DNA of 64,000 nucleotides. It comes from Dethiosulfatarculus sandiegensis. GTDB taxonomy: Bacteria; Desulfobacterota; Desulfarculia; Desulfarculales; Desulfarculaceae. The first letter of the stretch is position 1. Every line of letters begins with the position of its first letter. The stretch lies in contig NZ_AZAC01000056.1 of the NCBI RefSeq assembly GCF_000931935.2, positions 124,001 to 188,000 on the forward strand. Reading direction: 5' to 3'. Below the pieces are notes generated by a model. That model searched no databases. It had not been told where the DNA came from and was given only the letters and a program-made list of their open reading frames with translations. This document shows, one piece after another, positions 26,576 through 34,887 of the stretch. A program made the translations under genes and the position numbers.

Positions 26576-27114
26576 GCACCCGTCCGGGCAAAGACGAGTA
26601 TTACCTCAACATCGCCCGTGAGGTGTGCCGCAGGGGCACCTGCCTAAGGCGGCAATACGGCGCGGTGATTGTTAATGACGACCAGATAGTCTCCACAGGT
26701 TACGCCGGAGCCCCCAGAGGTGTGGCGAATTGTGTGGACCTGGGTTCCTGCCAGCGCGAGGAACTGGCCGTACCGGCGGGTCAGCGTTATGAACTGTGCC
26801 GGTCAGTGCACGCCGAGATGAACGCTGTGATACATGCGTCCAGGGCCCAGACCCTGGGGGCGACCATGTACCTGGCCGGCATCGAACTTTCAGACGGTCT
26901 CCCCACCAAGAATCCGGAACCTTGTCTTCTCTGCCGAAGGGTCATCATAAACGCCGGAATAAAAAGAGTTGTTGTCCAACCACGTGGTGGCGATATAAAG
27001 TATCTTGACCCTCAGGATTGGATTGACGAGGAAAACCAGGCCGCTAAAGACGGCCTGCCGGCACCCAAGGGCATTCTTCTTCAATTGGATGGATTCGAAG
27101 GAGGAGACGAGTGA
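26572..27114 (+). CDS. dCMP deaminase (ComEB family)
   Basis: A 180-residue zinc deaminase that converts dCMP to dUMP for thymidylate synthesis. The zinc site is the histidine in SVHAEMNAVIHAS near 80 (HAE motif) and the cysteines in PCLLCRRVIINAGIKRVV near 120. The N-terminal part SRGTCLRRQYGAVIV-like stretch and the inserted loop with CVDLGSCQREE match ComEB proteins. It overlaps rpiB by 4 bp and nrdR by 4 bp (GTGA), so the three are translationally coupled. Confidence 0.92.
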   Translation: MSTRPGKDEYYLNIAREVCRRGTCLRRQYGAVIVNDDQIVSTGYAGAPRGVANCVDLGSCQREELAVPAGQRYELCRSVHAEMNAVIHASRAQTLGATMYLAGIELSDGLPTKNPEPCLLCRRVIINAGIKRVVVQPRGGDIKYLDPQDWIDEENQAAKDGLPAPKGILLQLDGFEGGDE

Positions 27115-27578
27115 AGTGCCCCTTCTGCACTGCGGTGGAGAACAAGGTTGTAGACTCAAGGGTAAGTAAGGACGCTTCGGTAATCAGACGCAGGCGGCAA
27201 TGCCTGGAATGTGGGCAACGTTTCACTACCTATGAGCGGGTGGAAGAGCTGGAGACCTATGTCATTAAAAAAGACGGCTCCAGGGAGATATTCGACCGCA
27301 GCAAGGTAAAACAGGGCATTCAAGTTTCGTTGCGGAAGCGGCCTGTGTCCATGGAAATTGTTAATGATTTCCTGGACGCCCTGGAACACGGTTTCCAGGA
27401 AAAAAATCAGCGCGAGATTCCGGCCAAGGAGATTGGCGAGATGGTCATCCAGTGGCTTAAAGGCGTGGATGACGTGGCTTACGTCCGCTTTGCCAGTGTC
27501 TACCGTGAATTCAGGGATGTGCGTGAATTCATGAATGAACTGGAAAGCCTGATTGCCCAGAAGAAGGAGGTCTCCTAA
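27111..27578 (+). CDS. nrdR: Transcriptional repressor NrdR
   Basis: A 155-residue regulator of ribonucleotide reductase genes. It binds NrdR boxes and senses ATP/dATP. A zinc ribbon occupies residues 1-35 (CPFC and CLECG) and is followed by an ATP-cone domain from about 49 to 139 (YVIKKDGSREIFDRSKVKQG). It starts at GTG 27111, overlapping the dCMP deaminase stop. Placement directly before ribD is common in many bacteria. No NrdR box was identified in the window. Confidence 0.96.
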   Translation: MKCPFCTAVENKVVDSRVSKDASVIRRRRQCLECGQRFTTYERVEELETYVIKKDGSREIFDRSKVKQGIQVSLRKRPVSMEIVNDFLDALEHGFQEKNQREIPAKEIGEMVIQWLKGVDDVAYVRFASVYREFRDVREFMNELESLIAQKKEVS

Positions 27579-27583
27579 AAACC

Positions 27584-28702
27584 TTGGCTGAGACCTTACC
27601 CCCCTCAAAAAATGATCGGCTTCATATGCGTCGGGCCCTGCGCCTGGCCCGGAAGGGTCTGGGCAGAAGTTCGCCCAATCCGGCGGTTGGGGCGGTGGTT
27701 GTCAACCGGGGCAAGGTGGTGGGCCAGGGGTTTCATGCCCTGGCGGGAACGCCGCACGCCGAGGTGCTTGCCTTAAGGCAGGCGGGAGAAGAGGCCAAGG
27801 GCGGCGAGATTTTCGTCACCCTGGAGCCGTGTCATCACCAGGGACGCACCCCGCCCTGCACCAGGGCAATTCTGGAGGCAGGCATAAAGCGGGTGGTTTT
27901 CGGGGCCAGCGACCCCAATCCGAGGGTGGCCGGAGGCGGCGGCGCATTTTTGGCCTCCAAGGGGCTTGAAGTCCTTTCCGGCGTGCTGGTCGATGATTGT
28001 CTTCAGGAACACCGTTTTTTCTTTAAGCACATCACAACCGGCCGACCCTATGTGCTGCTCAAGACTGCGGCCACCCTGGACGGCAAAACCGCTGCCGCAA
28101 GCGGTGACAGCCGTTGGATCACAGGGGAGCAAAGCAGGCGTTATGTGCATCGGCTCAGGAACCTGCTGGATTGCATCTGCGTGGGTTCCGGCACCTTAAG
28201 GGCCGATGACCCCAGCCTCACCTGCCGCTTAAAAGGCGGTCGCAACCCCTTGCGGGTGGTGGTGGACACCGGTTTGAGCATAGAACTCCCGGCCAAGGTG
28301 CTTGACGCCTCGGAAAAGGGCGGCTGCCTGATCGCCTGCGGACCCGAGGCCTCGCAGGCAAAAATAGACAGCCTGACCCAGATCGGGGCCAAGGTGGTGC
28401 GGCTGCCTCTCTTAAACGGCCGTGTCGACCTGGGAGCGCTTTTGGATCACCTGGGCAAACTGGGGGTGACCAGCATGCTTTTGGAAGGTGGCGCCACCTT
28501 GGCCTTCAGCTTTGTTTCCCAGGGGCTGGTCGACGAGGTGAATTATTTCTTTGCGCCGAAGTTGATCGGCGGCCAGACGGCTCCTTCCATGTTGGGTGGT
28601 GAGGGCTTTACGCGTATGGCCCGGGCTGTTCAGCTCGAAAAACCGGTAATTAGGAGATTCGGCCCGGATATCATGCTTTCGTCCAGGGTTTTACCTTCCT
28701 GA
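27584..28702 (+). CDS. ribD: Riboflavin biosynthesis deaminase/reductase
   Basis: A 372-residue bifunctional enzyme for the second and third steps of riboflavin synthesis. The N-terminal zinc deaminase (to about 150) has GTPHAEVLAL and EPCHHQGRTPPCTRAI. The C-terminal reductase begins near KTAATLDGKTAAASGDSRWI and ends with GGATLAFSFVSQGLVDE. The proposed TTG start at 27584 has AAGGAGG 13 bases upstream, which is long; an ATG 14 codons later would remove part of the N terminus usually present. No FMN riboswitch is seen upstream. Confidence 0.94.
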   Translation: MAETLPPSKNDRLHMRRALRLARKGLGRSSPNPAVGAVVVNRGKVVGQGFHALAGTPHAEVLALRQAGEEAKGGEIFVTLEPCHHQGRTPPCTRAILEAGIKRVVFGASDPNPRVAGGGGAFLASKGLEVLSGVLVDDCLQEHRFFFKHITTGRPYVLLKTAATLDGKTAAASGDSRWITGEQSRRYVHRLRNLLDCICVGSGTLRADDPSLTCRLKGGRNPLRVVVDTGLSIELPAKVLDASEKGGCLIACGPEASQAKIDSLTQIGAKVVRLPLLNGRVDLGALLDHLGKLGVTSMLLEGGATLAFSFVSQGLVDEVNYFFAPKLIGGQTAPSMLGGEGFTRMARAVQLEKPVIRRFGPDIMLSSRVLPS

Positions 28703-28892
28703 GCAGATTCCCAATTTCCATTTGGCGCTAAAAGGCGCTGCCGCGCCAAAACTCTGCTCCTCGGGCTTACAAGGCCTTGACCAGGCCCCTTGGCGGATAT
28801 AATTTCTACCTATACTACTCTAAGCCGGTTCAATTCCCTGAAAAAGTCTGTGATGCTTAGTTGAGCAGGGGATCTGAACAGGGAAGTTGGAT

Positions 28893-29543
28893 ATGTTCAC
28901 AGGTTTAGTAGAAGGCCTGGGCACTGTGACCCAGGTCAATCCCAAAGGCCCGGATGCTGAACTGGTGATCCGCCCGCCCTGGCCCGTCAAGGAGGCGGTG
29001 ATAGGCGAATCGGTTGCCACCAACGGAGCCTGCCTCACCGTCACCCGGATCGTGGGCGACGCCTGTTGCCTGGAAGCATCGGCGGAAACTTTAAGCCGAA
29101 CCACCCTGGGCCGACTCAGGCCCGGAGATCAGGTTAATCAGGAAAGGGCCATGAGTGTGGGCGACCGTTTTGGCGGACATATGGTCACAGGCCATGTTGA
29201 CTGTGTGGGGACCATTGCCCGGATCGAAAAGCGTGGAGCCTCCAAACTTATAAAAGTGGATATTCCGGCCGAACACCTTGCCCTGGTGGTTGAAAAGGGC
29301 TCTGTATGTGTAGACGGCATCAGCCTGACGGTGAATGGCGTGGACGACCAAGGGTTTGATTTGAATATTATTCCCCACACCTTTGCAGAGACTTCCCTCA
29401 AGCTTGCCACCCAAGGCGATTCTGTTAATATTGAGACCGATCTGATAGGTAAGTACGTAGCTAGGTTAATGAGTCGGGATCAGGATCAAAAGACCCGCGA
29501 AAAAGGCTTCAGCGCAGAGGATCTCTTGCGTATGGGCTATTGA
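28893..29543 (+). CDS. ribE: Riboflavin synthase alpha subunit
   Basis: A 216-residue enzyme that dismutates two 6,7-dimethyl-8-ribityllumazine molecules to riboflavin. It is two tandem lumazine-binding barrels: repeat 1 starts MFTGLVEGLGTV, and repeat 2 starts near 98 at GGHMVTGHVDCVGTI. I chose ATG 28893 because GGGAAG lies 6 bases upstream and the protein then starts MFTGLVEG; the TTG two codons earlier is less likely. A 190-bp gap without a gene separates it from ribD. Confidence 0.96.
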   Translation: MFTGLVEGLGTVTQVNPKGPDAELVIRPPWPVKEAVIGESVATNGACLTVTRIVGDACCLEASAETLSRTTLGRLRPGDQVNQERAMSVGDRFGGHMVTGHVDCVGTIARIEKRGASKLIKVDIPAEHLALVVEKGSVCVDGISLTVNGVDDQGFDLNIIPHTFAETSLKLATQGDSVNIETDLIGKYVARLMSRDQDQKTREKGFSAEDLLRMGY

Positions 29544-29665
29544 TCAGGCCTTTGCTTAAAGGGGCTCCCTTAAGGCGGACCTGCCAAAACGGGGTGTCTG
29601 GACCTGGAAAAAACGATATCTGAATACTTAATAATAGGGCTTGATTGCCCGGCAAGGGGATTACA

Positions 29666-30871
29666 ATGCCTCTGGCATCCATAGAAGAGGCCATTCAGGA
29701 TATTAGGAATGGCCGTATGGTCATCCTGGTGGATGACGAAGACCGGGAGAACGAAGGCGACCTTACCATGGCCGCAGAGATGGTGACTCCGGAAGCCATC
29801 AACTTCATGGCCACCCACGGCAGGGGATTGATCTGCCTGAGCCTGACCAACCAGGATGTGAAGCGCTTGAAGCTTCCCATGATGGTCAGTGACAACCAAT
29901 CCCCCTTTGAAACCGCCTTTACCGTCTCCATCGAGGCCAGGGAAGGGGTCACCACCGGCATCTCGGCCCATGACAGGGCCCAGACCGTCAAGGTGGCGGT
30001 GAACCCCAAATCCGGACCTGAGGATCTGGTAAGCCCGGGACATGTGTTTCCCCTAAGGGCCAAGGAAGGCGGGGTGCTGGTCCGCACCGGTCAGACCGAG
30101 GGTTCGGTTGACCTGGCCCGCCTGGCCGGCCTTTCCCCTTCCGGCGTGATTTGCGAGATCATGAAAGACGACGGTTGCATGGCCCGCATGCCTGATCTGG
30201 AGGTATTTGCCGAGCGCCACAACTTGAAGATAGTCACCATTGCGGATCTCATCTCCCACCGCATGCGCACCGAGTCCTTTGTGACCCGGGAGGCGGATGT
30301 GCACATGCCCACGGCTTATGGTGAGTTCAGGGCCATTGGCTACACCAACAAGGTGGACTCACTGGAGCATGTGGCCCTGGTCAAAGGTGAGATCAACCCT
30401 GAAGAACCGGTGCTGGTCAGAGTGCATTCCCAATGCTTGACCGGCGACACCTTTAATTCCCGCCGTTGCGATTGCGGAGACCAGCTGGCAAATGCCCTTA
30501 AGGCCATCGACGCCGAGGGCAAGGGCGTGTTGCTTTACATGATGCAGGAGGGCCGGGGAATAGGACTGGTCAACAAGCTGAAGGCCTATGAGCTGCAGGA
30601 TAACGGCTGCGATACGGTGGAGGCCAACGAAGCCCTGGGTTTCCCCGCCGATATGAGGGACTATGGCATCGGCGCCCAGATCCTGGCTGATCTGGGGGTG
30701 CGCAAAATGCGGCTTATGACCAACAATCCTAAAAAAATGGTGGGTCTTGACGGGTACGGGCTCTCCGTGGTGGAGAGGGTTCCCATTGAGATTTCTCCCT
30801 GCCCTGAAAATGAGCGGTATCTCCGCACTAAATGCACCAAAATGGGGCACCTGCTGAAGCTGAGGGATTGA
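29666..30871 (+). CDS. ribBA: DHBP synthase / GTP cyclohydrolase II fusion
   Basis: A 401-residue bifunctional enzyme that feeds both branches of riboflavin synthesis. The N-terminal half (about 1-200) makes 3,4-dihydroxy-2-butanone 4-phosphate from ribulose 5-phosphate and shows VDDEDRENEGDLTMAAE and HGRGLICLSL. The C-terminal half opens GTP and shows the zinc ligands in CLTGDTFNSRRCDCGDQL plus EGRGIGLVNKLKAYELQDNG. Both halves keep their key residues. ATG 29666 has AAGGGGA 5 bases upstream. Confidence 0.97.
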   Translation: MPLASIEEAIQDIRNGRMVILVDDEDRENEGDLTMAAEMVTPEAINFMATHGRGLICLSLTNQDVKRLKLPMMVSDNQSPFETAFTVSIEAREGVTTGISAHDRAQTVKVAVNPKSGPEDLVSPGHVFPLRAKEGGVLVRTGQTEGSVDLARLAGLSPSGVICEIMKDDGCMARMPDLEVFAERHNLKIVTIADLISHRMRTESFVTREADVHMPTAYGEFRAIGYTNKVDSLEHVALVKGEINPEEPVLVRVHSQCLTGDTFNSRRCDCGDQLANALKAIDAEGKGVLLYMMQEGRGIGLVNKLKAYELQDNGCDTVEANEALGFPADMRDYGIGAQILADLGVRKMRLMTNNPKKMVGLDGYGLSVVERVPIEISPCPENERYLRTKCTKMGHLLKLRD

Positions 30872-30919
30872 GGCTAATTCGTTTTTTGACCAAAGCTGGA
30901 TTGAACTAAAAAAACAGCC

Positions 30920-30939
30920 GGGGCGGCCCATGCCGCCCC
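30920..30939 (+). repeat. GC-rich hairpin between ribBA and ribH
   Basis: A perfect 8-bp ggggcggc/gccgcccc stem (30920-30927 and 30932-30939) with a 4-base loop. There is no T tract on the coding strand, so it is more likely a transcript-stability element than a terminator. Confidence 0.5.
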
Positions 30940-30960
30940 CAGGCCTTAAAAAGAAGGGGA

Positions 30961-31431
30961 ATGACAATGGCCAGGACGCTGGAAGGAAAACTCTCGGCCA
31001 AGGGAATCAAGGTTGGTATAGTTGCGGGCCGGTTCAATGAGTTTATCACGAGCAAGCTTCTGGAAGGCGCGTTGGACGCCCTAAGGCGGCACGACGGGGC
31101 CGAAGATGACTGCACTGTGGCCTGGGTGCCCGGTTCCTTTGAAATTCCCCTGGTGGCCCAGCGCATGGCCCAGAGCGGTCAGTATGATGCGGTGATCACC
31201 CTGGGCGCAGTCATAAGGGGCGCTACGGCGCATTTTGATTATGTGGCCGCTGAAGTGAGCAAAGGCGTGGCCCATGCCTCCCTTGCCACCGGAGTGCCGG
31301 TCATCTTTGGCGTGCTTACCACCGACACCATTGAACAGGCCATCGAAAGAGCCGGCACCAAGGCCGGCAACAAGGGCGCGGATGCCGCCATGGCCGCAAT
31401 GGAGATGGTGGACCTTTTGAAAAAAATATAG
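30961..31431 (+). CDS. ribH: 6,7-dimethyl-8-ribityllumazine synthase
   Basis: A 156-residue enzyme that condenses DHBP with the pyrimidine intermediate to form lumazine; it forms pentamers or icosahedral shells. The motifs are VGIVAGRFNEFITSKLLEGA at the start, VPGSFEIPLVAQRMAQS, and the catalytic histidine region GAVIRGATAHFDYVAAEVSKG. The end has GVLTTDTIEQAIERAG. It completes the ribD-ribE-ribBA-ribH set and is followed by nusB after 7 bp. Confidence 0.97.
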   Translation: MTMARTLEGKLSAKGIKVGIVAGRFNEFITSKLLEGALDALRRHDGAEDDCTVAWVPGSFEIPLVAQRMAQSGQYDAVITLGAVIRGATAHFDYVAAEVSKGVAHASLATGVPVIFGVLTTDTIEQAIERAGTKAGNKGADAAMAAMEMVDLLKKI

Positions 31432-31438
31432 GTTTTAA

Positions 31439-31885
31439 ATGACCCTCATAAAAGAACGCCGGCGGAGCCGGGAGTTGGCGCTTATGGTGCTCTATCAGAT
31501 GGAGCATTCCAGAACCATGGTGGACGATGCTTTGGACACCTTTGCCGATAACTTCGAAGCTCCGCCTCAATATTTCGCCTATACCGAGGAACTGGTTCGG
31601 GGCATAGGCGATAATAAATCTGCCATAGATTCTGAATTGAACCAGGTCAGCAAACGCTGGAAATTGGACCGCATGGCCCGGGTGGACAGGAATATCCTGC
31701 GCCTTGCCTGCCAGGAGATGCTGCATACAAACGGCGAAGTGCCCCCTAAAGTTGCCATCAGCGAGGCGGTGGAGCTGGCCAAGAGGTTCGGCTCGGAAGA
31801 TTCTCCGGCCTTTGTGAACGGGGTGCTGGATTCCCTTTTAAATAGTCATTTTGGGAAAATCAGTAAAAAAAACACCTCCCGCTAG
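31439..31885 (+). CDS. nusB: Transcription antitermination factor NusB
   Basis: A 148-residue all-helical protein that binds boxA RNA with NusE/S10 and supports rRNA antitermination. The N-terminal RRSRELALMVLYQMEHS is the RNA-binding arginine-rich region, and WKLDRMARVDRNILRLACQEML followed by PPKVAISEAVELAKRFG is the conserved C-terminal half. The ribH-nusB pair is conserved across many bacteria. The menaquinone gene mqnB starts 12 bp downstream. Confidence 0.95.
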   Translation: MTLIKERRRSRELALMVLYQMEHSRTMVDDALDTFADNFEAPPQYFAYTEELVRGIGDNKSAIDSELNQVSKRWKLDRMARVDRNILRLACQEMLHTNGEVPPKVAISEAVELAKRFGSEDSPAFVNGVLDSLLNSHFGKISKKNTSR

Positions 31886-31897
31886 GGTTGGCAAAAT

Positions 31898-32587
31898 ATG
31901 CTTATAACAGCGGCAATGCCTGCTGAGGTGGAGCTGATAATCCCCCACCTCAAAAAGGCGGGGAATCTGGGCAGACGTCCCTTTTGGCATGGCCGCTTGG
32001 GAAAAGAAAAGGTTTGGCTTTTGCTCACCGGCCTGGGCATGGTTAACGCCGCCCAGGCTGTCACTGCCGCTTTAGAGAATCTGGTTTCCTGCCGGGTTGT
32101 CTTGAATATCGGCTGTGCCGGGGCCTATGAGAGCGGTCCCGGGCTGGGACAGGCGGTCGTGGCTGAAAGGGTTGTCCTGGCTGATATGGGGGTTGTCGAA
32201 AAACACTCCTGGCGCGATCTGTCCGCCATAAAAATTCCCCTTTTACCCCTCACAGAAGGCCAAAAACCGGTTTTTAACGTTTTTGAATGTGATCCCGGGC
32301 TAAACCGCGGGTTTTTAAAGTCCTGTCCGGATTTGACCACCGGGGTTTTTGCCACTGTGAACCAGGTGAGCGGGGATATTGAATCCGCCAGGGTTGTGGC
32401 CCGTCGCTGGCAGGCCCAGCTGGAAGATATGGAGACCGCGGCCGTGGCCCAGGTGGCGGCCCTTTACCAAAAGCCCTTTACCTCGGTGAGGGGAGTAAGC
32501 AATCTGGCCGGTGACCGTCACCTTGACCTGAAAATAGGCGCCGAAGCAGCCCAAAGGGCGGTTTTGGCCTACTGCGGATTAAACTGA
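31898..32587 (+). CDS. mqnB: Futalosine hydrolase
   Basis: A 229-residue nucleoside-phosphorylase-fold enzyme that splits futalosine into hypoxanthine and dehypoxanthine futalosine in the alternative menaquinone pathway. The start MLITAAMPAEVE, the segment VLNIGCAGAYESGPGLGQAV and the conserved METAAVAQVAALY near the end match MqnB better than MTA/SAH nucleosidase. The assignment is supported by mqnD just downstream. Menaquinone would serve anaerobic electron transport. Other pathway genes (mqnA, mqnC, mqnE) are not in the window. Confidence 0.88.
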   Translation: MLITAAMPAEVELIIPHLKKAGNLGRRPFWHGRLGKEKVWLLLTGLGMVNAAQAVTAALENLVSCRVVLNIGCAGAYESGPGLGQAVVAERVVLADMGVVEKHSWRDLSAIKIPLLPLTEGQKPVFNVFECDPGLNRGFLKSCPDLTTGVFATVNQVSGDIESARVVARRWQAQLEDMETAAVAQVAALYQKPFTSVRGVSNLAGDRHLDLKIGAEAAQRAVLAYCGLN

Positions 32588-32692
32588 CAAGTCATTAAAC
32601 AGGGTTTTTAGTGAACCCAGTCCTCGGTGCGCCCGGCAGTTTCGCTTCCAGAGCCTGTCAGAGCCTGTTGCCATTAATTCCGGGAGAAGAAA

Positions 32693-33529
32693 ATGAGCCG
32701 GGAGATAACCTTTGGCTATTCACCATGCCCCAACGACACCTTTGCCTTTCATGCCCTTAGTCACGGTTTGGTAAAGGCCCCGGGTTTTAAGTTCAAGACC
32801 CGCCTGGGTGATGTGGAAGAACTCAACCGCCTGGCCTTGCAAAGCATTTTGGAGGTGACCAAACTGAGTTTCCACGCTTTGGGGCATGTGTTGGATAAGT
32901 ACGCTCTTTTAAATGCGGGTTCGGCCCTGGGCAGGGGATGCGGTCCCCTGGTGGTGGCCAAGCCGGGGGCGGAACCGGCTGACCTGGCCAAGGTCAAGGT
33001 GGCTGTACCAGGCCGCCTCACCACCGCCCAGATGCTTTTATCCCTTTACCTCGGCAAGACGCCCGAGGTGGAGCCCATGGAGTTCAGTCAGGTCATGGAG
33101 GCCGTGGCCCAAGGACGTTTCAAGGCGGGCCTGGTTATACATGAGGGTCGCTTCACCTATGAAAGGTTGGGCCTTATCAGGCTTCTGGACCTGGGTGAAT
33201 GGTGGGAGGCGGAAACCGGCCTGCCCATACCGTTGGGCTGCATCGCCATGCGCCGTGACCTTGGTAAAGAGGCCTACGGCATTATTGACCGGGCCTTGGG
33301 TGAAAGCGTGAACATGGCTATGCAACATCCTCTGAAGTCAAAGGAATATGTTCTCGCCCACGCCCAGGAAATGGAGGCTTCGGTGGTGGAGAGCCATATT
33401 GGGCTTTATGTGAATGACTTTACCGCAGACCTGGGGGAAGCCGGACTCAAGGCAGTGGAAGAGGCTCTTATTCGGGGGAGGCAAAGTGGGTTGCTGCCCC
33501 AGACGGATTATCCCTTGAGAATGGAATAA
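32693..33529 (+). CDS. mqnD: 1,4-dihydroxy-6-naphthoate synthase
   Basis: A 278-residue enzyme of the futalosine route that turns cyclic dehypoxanthinylfutalosine into 1,4-dihydroxy-6-naphthoate. It has a periplasmic-binding-protein-like fold. The start ITFGYSPCPNDTFAFHAL is the family signature. It is followed by LGRGCGPLVVAK and the segment with LVIHEGRFTYERLGL, which carries the catalytic histidine. ATG 32693 has GGGAGAAG upstream. A 105-bp gap with a short repeated agagcctgt lies between mqnB and this gene. Confidence 0.94.
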   Translation: MSREITFGYSPCPNDTFAFHALSHGLVKAPGFKFKTRLGDVEELNRLALQSILEVTKLSFHALGHVLDKYALLNAGSALGRGCGPLVVAKPGAEPADLAKVKVAVPGRLTTAQMLLSLYLGKTPEVEPMEFSQVMEAVAQGRFKAGLVIHEGRFTYERLGLIRLLDLGEWWEAETGLPIPLGCIAMRRDLGKEAYGIIDRALGESVNMAMQHPLKSKEYVLAHAQEMEASVVESHIGLYVNDFTADLGEAGLKAVEEALIRGRQSGLLPQTDYPLRME

Positions 33530-33549
33530 GACGGATCGTCACCCCGGTT

Positions 33550-33795
33550 TCAGACTACGGTGTCCACTATGGAGCCGGTAAGGGAGGTCTCCTGGCCTGA
33601 GGGCCGGGGACGGTCCTGGGGCTCTACCAGGGCCGGGTCCTGGGGGATCTGTTTCTCTGCGGAGACGGCCTGGGCCGGGTCCTGGGGACCGGTCGGGGTG
33701 GGGGGAGGATTCTCCACCGGAGCCTGGGCATAGCTGTTTTGTGTATAACTGGTTTGGTAATAGGTGGAAGTATTTGGATCAAATTCTATCGGCAT
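33550..33795 (-). CDS. Small proline/glutamine-rich hypothetical protein
   Basis: An 81-residue protein beginning MPIEFDPNTSTYYQTSYTQN. It is rich in Pro, Gln, Thr and Tyr, lacks a signal peptide or membrane segment, and looks disordered. It ends SLTGSIVDTVV. I do not recognise a family. Support for its being real comes from AGAGG about 9 bases before ATG 33795 and a good minus-strand promoter at 33815-33845. It is convergent with mqnD and divergent from corC. Function unknown. Confidence 0.55.
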   Translation of the reverse strand: MPIEFDPNTSTYYQTSYTQNSYAQAPVENPPPTPTGPQDPAQAVSAEKQIPQDPALVEPQDRPRPSGQETSLTGSIVDTVV

Positions 33796-33814
33796 TTTCA
33801 CACACCTCTAATTA

Positions 33815-33845
33815 TTATACTAAAAAAGACCTGCCATCTTGTCAA
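33815..33845 (-). promoter_or_regulatory. Promoter for the small hypothetical gene
   Basis: On the minus strand TTGACA (33845-33840), a 19-bp spacer and TATAAT (33820-33815). Both boxes are perfect consensus; the spacer is slightly long. Confidence 0.6.
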
Positions 33846-33904
33846 CTTCCCTTGTGCTGAGATAAGATTCAATAAAAGGGAAGGCGTTTAGTCAGGTCTT
33901 TTTT
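33823..33904. repeat. Nested inverted repeat upstream of corC
   Basis: Outer perfect 12-bp arms aaaaaagacctg (33823-33834) and caggtctttttt (33893-33904) enclose inner 8-bp arms cttccctt (33846-33853) and aagggaag (33876-33883). The element overlaps the minus-strand promoter at 33815-33845 and has A and T runs at its two ends. Confidence 0.7.
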
Positions 33905-34007
33905 TATAGACAAAAAAGCCGACAGATGAAGCTTGGCCCGGCATGCATGGGCTTGAATGACTTTTTCGTCGCCATGACAATAACTTGTAAAAAGGAAGCA
34001 AAGGGGT

Positions 34008-34880
34008 TTGGATACAGAACCAGGCCGAAGTCTTATCGCGCGGGTCTTGGATTTATTCAAGGGCGGGCGCAGTACGACCTCTCAGGAATTGGAACGCGAG
34101 ATTCAGGGACTAGTGGATCAGGGCGAAGCCCAGGGCTTTCTCACCCCTCACGAGGGGCATATGATAGAAGGTGTGCTGGAGCTTGATCAGACCACAGCCG
34201 GTCAGATCATGGTGCCCAGAATAGACCTGGCAATGGTCTCTGATAAAGACAGCATTAACGATATCATCCGTGTAATCACCGACTCCGGACATTCCAGGAT
34301 ACCTGTCTACTCCGGTGACCCTGATCATATAGTGGGAGTGATTTATGCCAAGGATCTGCTCTCCCATTGGGGTAAGCCAGGGGAAACCAATAATATTTGT
34401 GAAGTAGCCCGCAAGCCGTTTTTTGTGCCTCAAGCCATGCCTTTAAACGAGCTTTTGACGGCCTTCAGGCGCAAAAGGGTTCATCTGGCCGTGGTGGTCG
34501 ATGAATACGGCGGCACTGCGGGAGTGGTGACTTTAGAGGATGTCCTGGAAGAAATTGTGGGCGAGATCGAAGACGAGTATGATCAGGAAGAGCATCTCAG
34601 CCAAAGGCAGCAGGACGGTTCTTTGGTGGTGGACGCCCGTCTGGAGGTGGAAGAACTTTCAGGCCTTCTTGGTTATGAAGTCCCCGAGGAATTGCCCGAA
34701 GGGCGCTTTGAAACGGTCGGCGGCTTTATAACCACCTACTTGGGGCGGGTGCCGAATGCCGGTGAAATCATGGAATACGGACCTTTGACTCTGAAAGTGG
34801 TGGAAGCGGACGACCGCAAGATCGACAAGGTAAAGGTCGGCTTTGATCCTGAGGCAGCCAAAGAGCCGGAGGAAGCTTGA
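34008..34880 (+). CDS. CorC/HlyC-type CBS-domain protein
   Basis: A 290-residue cytosolic protein of the CorC/YbeX group, linked to Mg2+/Co2+ export and to ribosome maturation. Two CBS repeats occupy about 60-185 (IMVPRIDLAMVSDKDSINDI and RVHLAVVVDEYGGTAGVVTL). A CorC_HlyC transporter-associated domain follows from about 200 (DGSLVVDARLEVEELSGLLG). The DUF21 membrane domain of larger CorB-type proteins is absent. The start is uncertain: TTG 34008 has AAAGGA 11 bases upstream. lnt follows at once, the conserved ybeX-lnt order. Confidence 0.9.
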   Translation: MDTEPGRSLIARVLDLFKGGRSTTSQELEREIQGLVDQGEAQGFLTPHEGHMIEGVLELDQTTAGQIMVPRIDLAMVSDKDSINDIIRVITDSGHSRIPVYSGDPDHIVGVIYAKDLLSHWGKPGETNNICEVARKPFFVPQAMPLNELLTAFRRKRVHLAVVVDEYGGTAGVVTLEDVLEEIVGEIEDEYDQEEHLSQRQQDGSLVVDARLEVEELSGLLGYEVPEELPEGRFETVGGFITTYLGRVPNAGEIMEYGPLTLKVVEADDRKIDKVKVGFDPEAAKEPEEA

Positions 34881-34887
34881 TAAGGTC

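Noticed and set aside
28703..28892. Possible FMN riboswitch or tRNA in the ribD-ribE gap (ggttcaattcc resembles a T-loop)
   Set aside because: No acceptor or anticodon stem can be folded around it, and the conserved FMN-riboswitch segments are absent.
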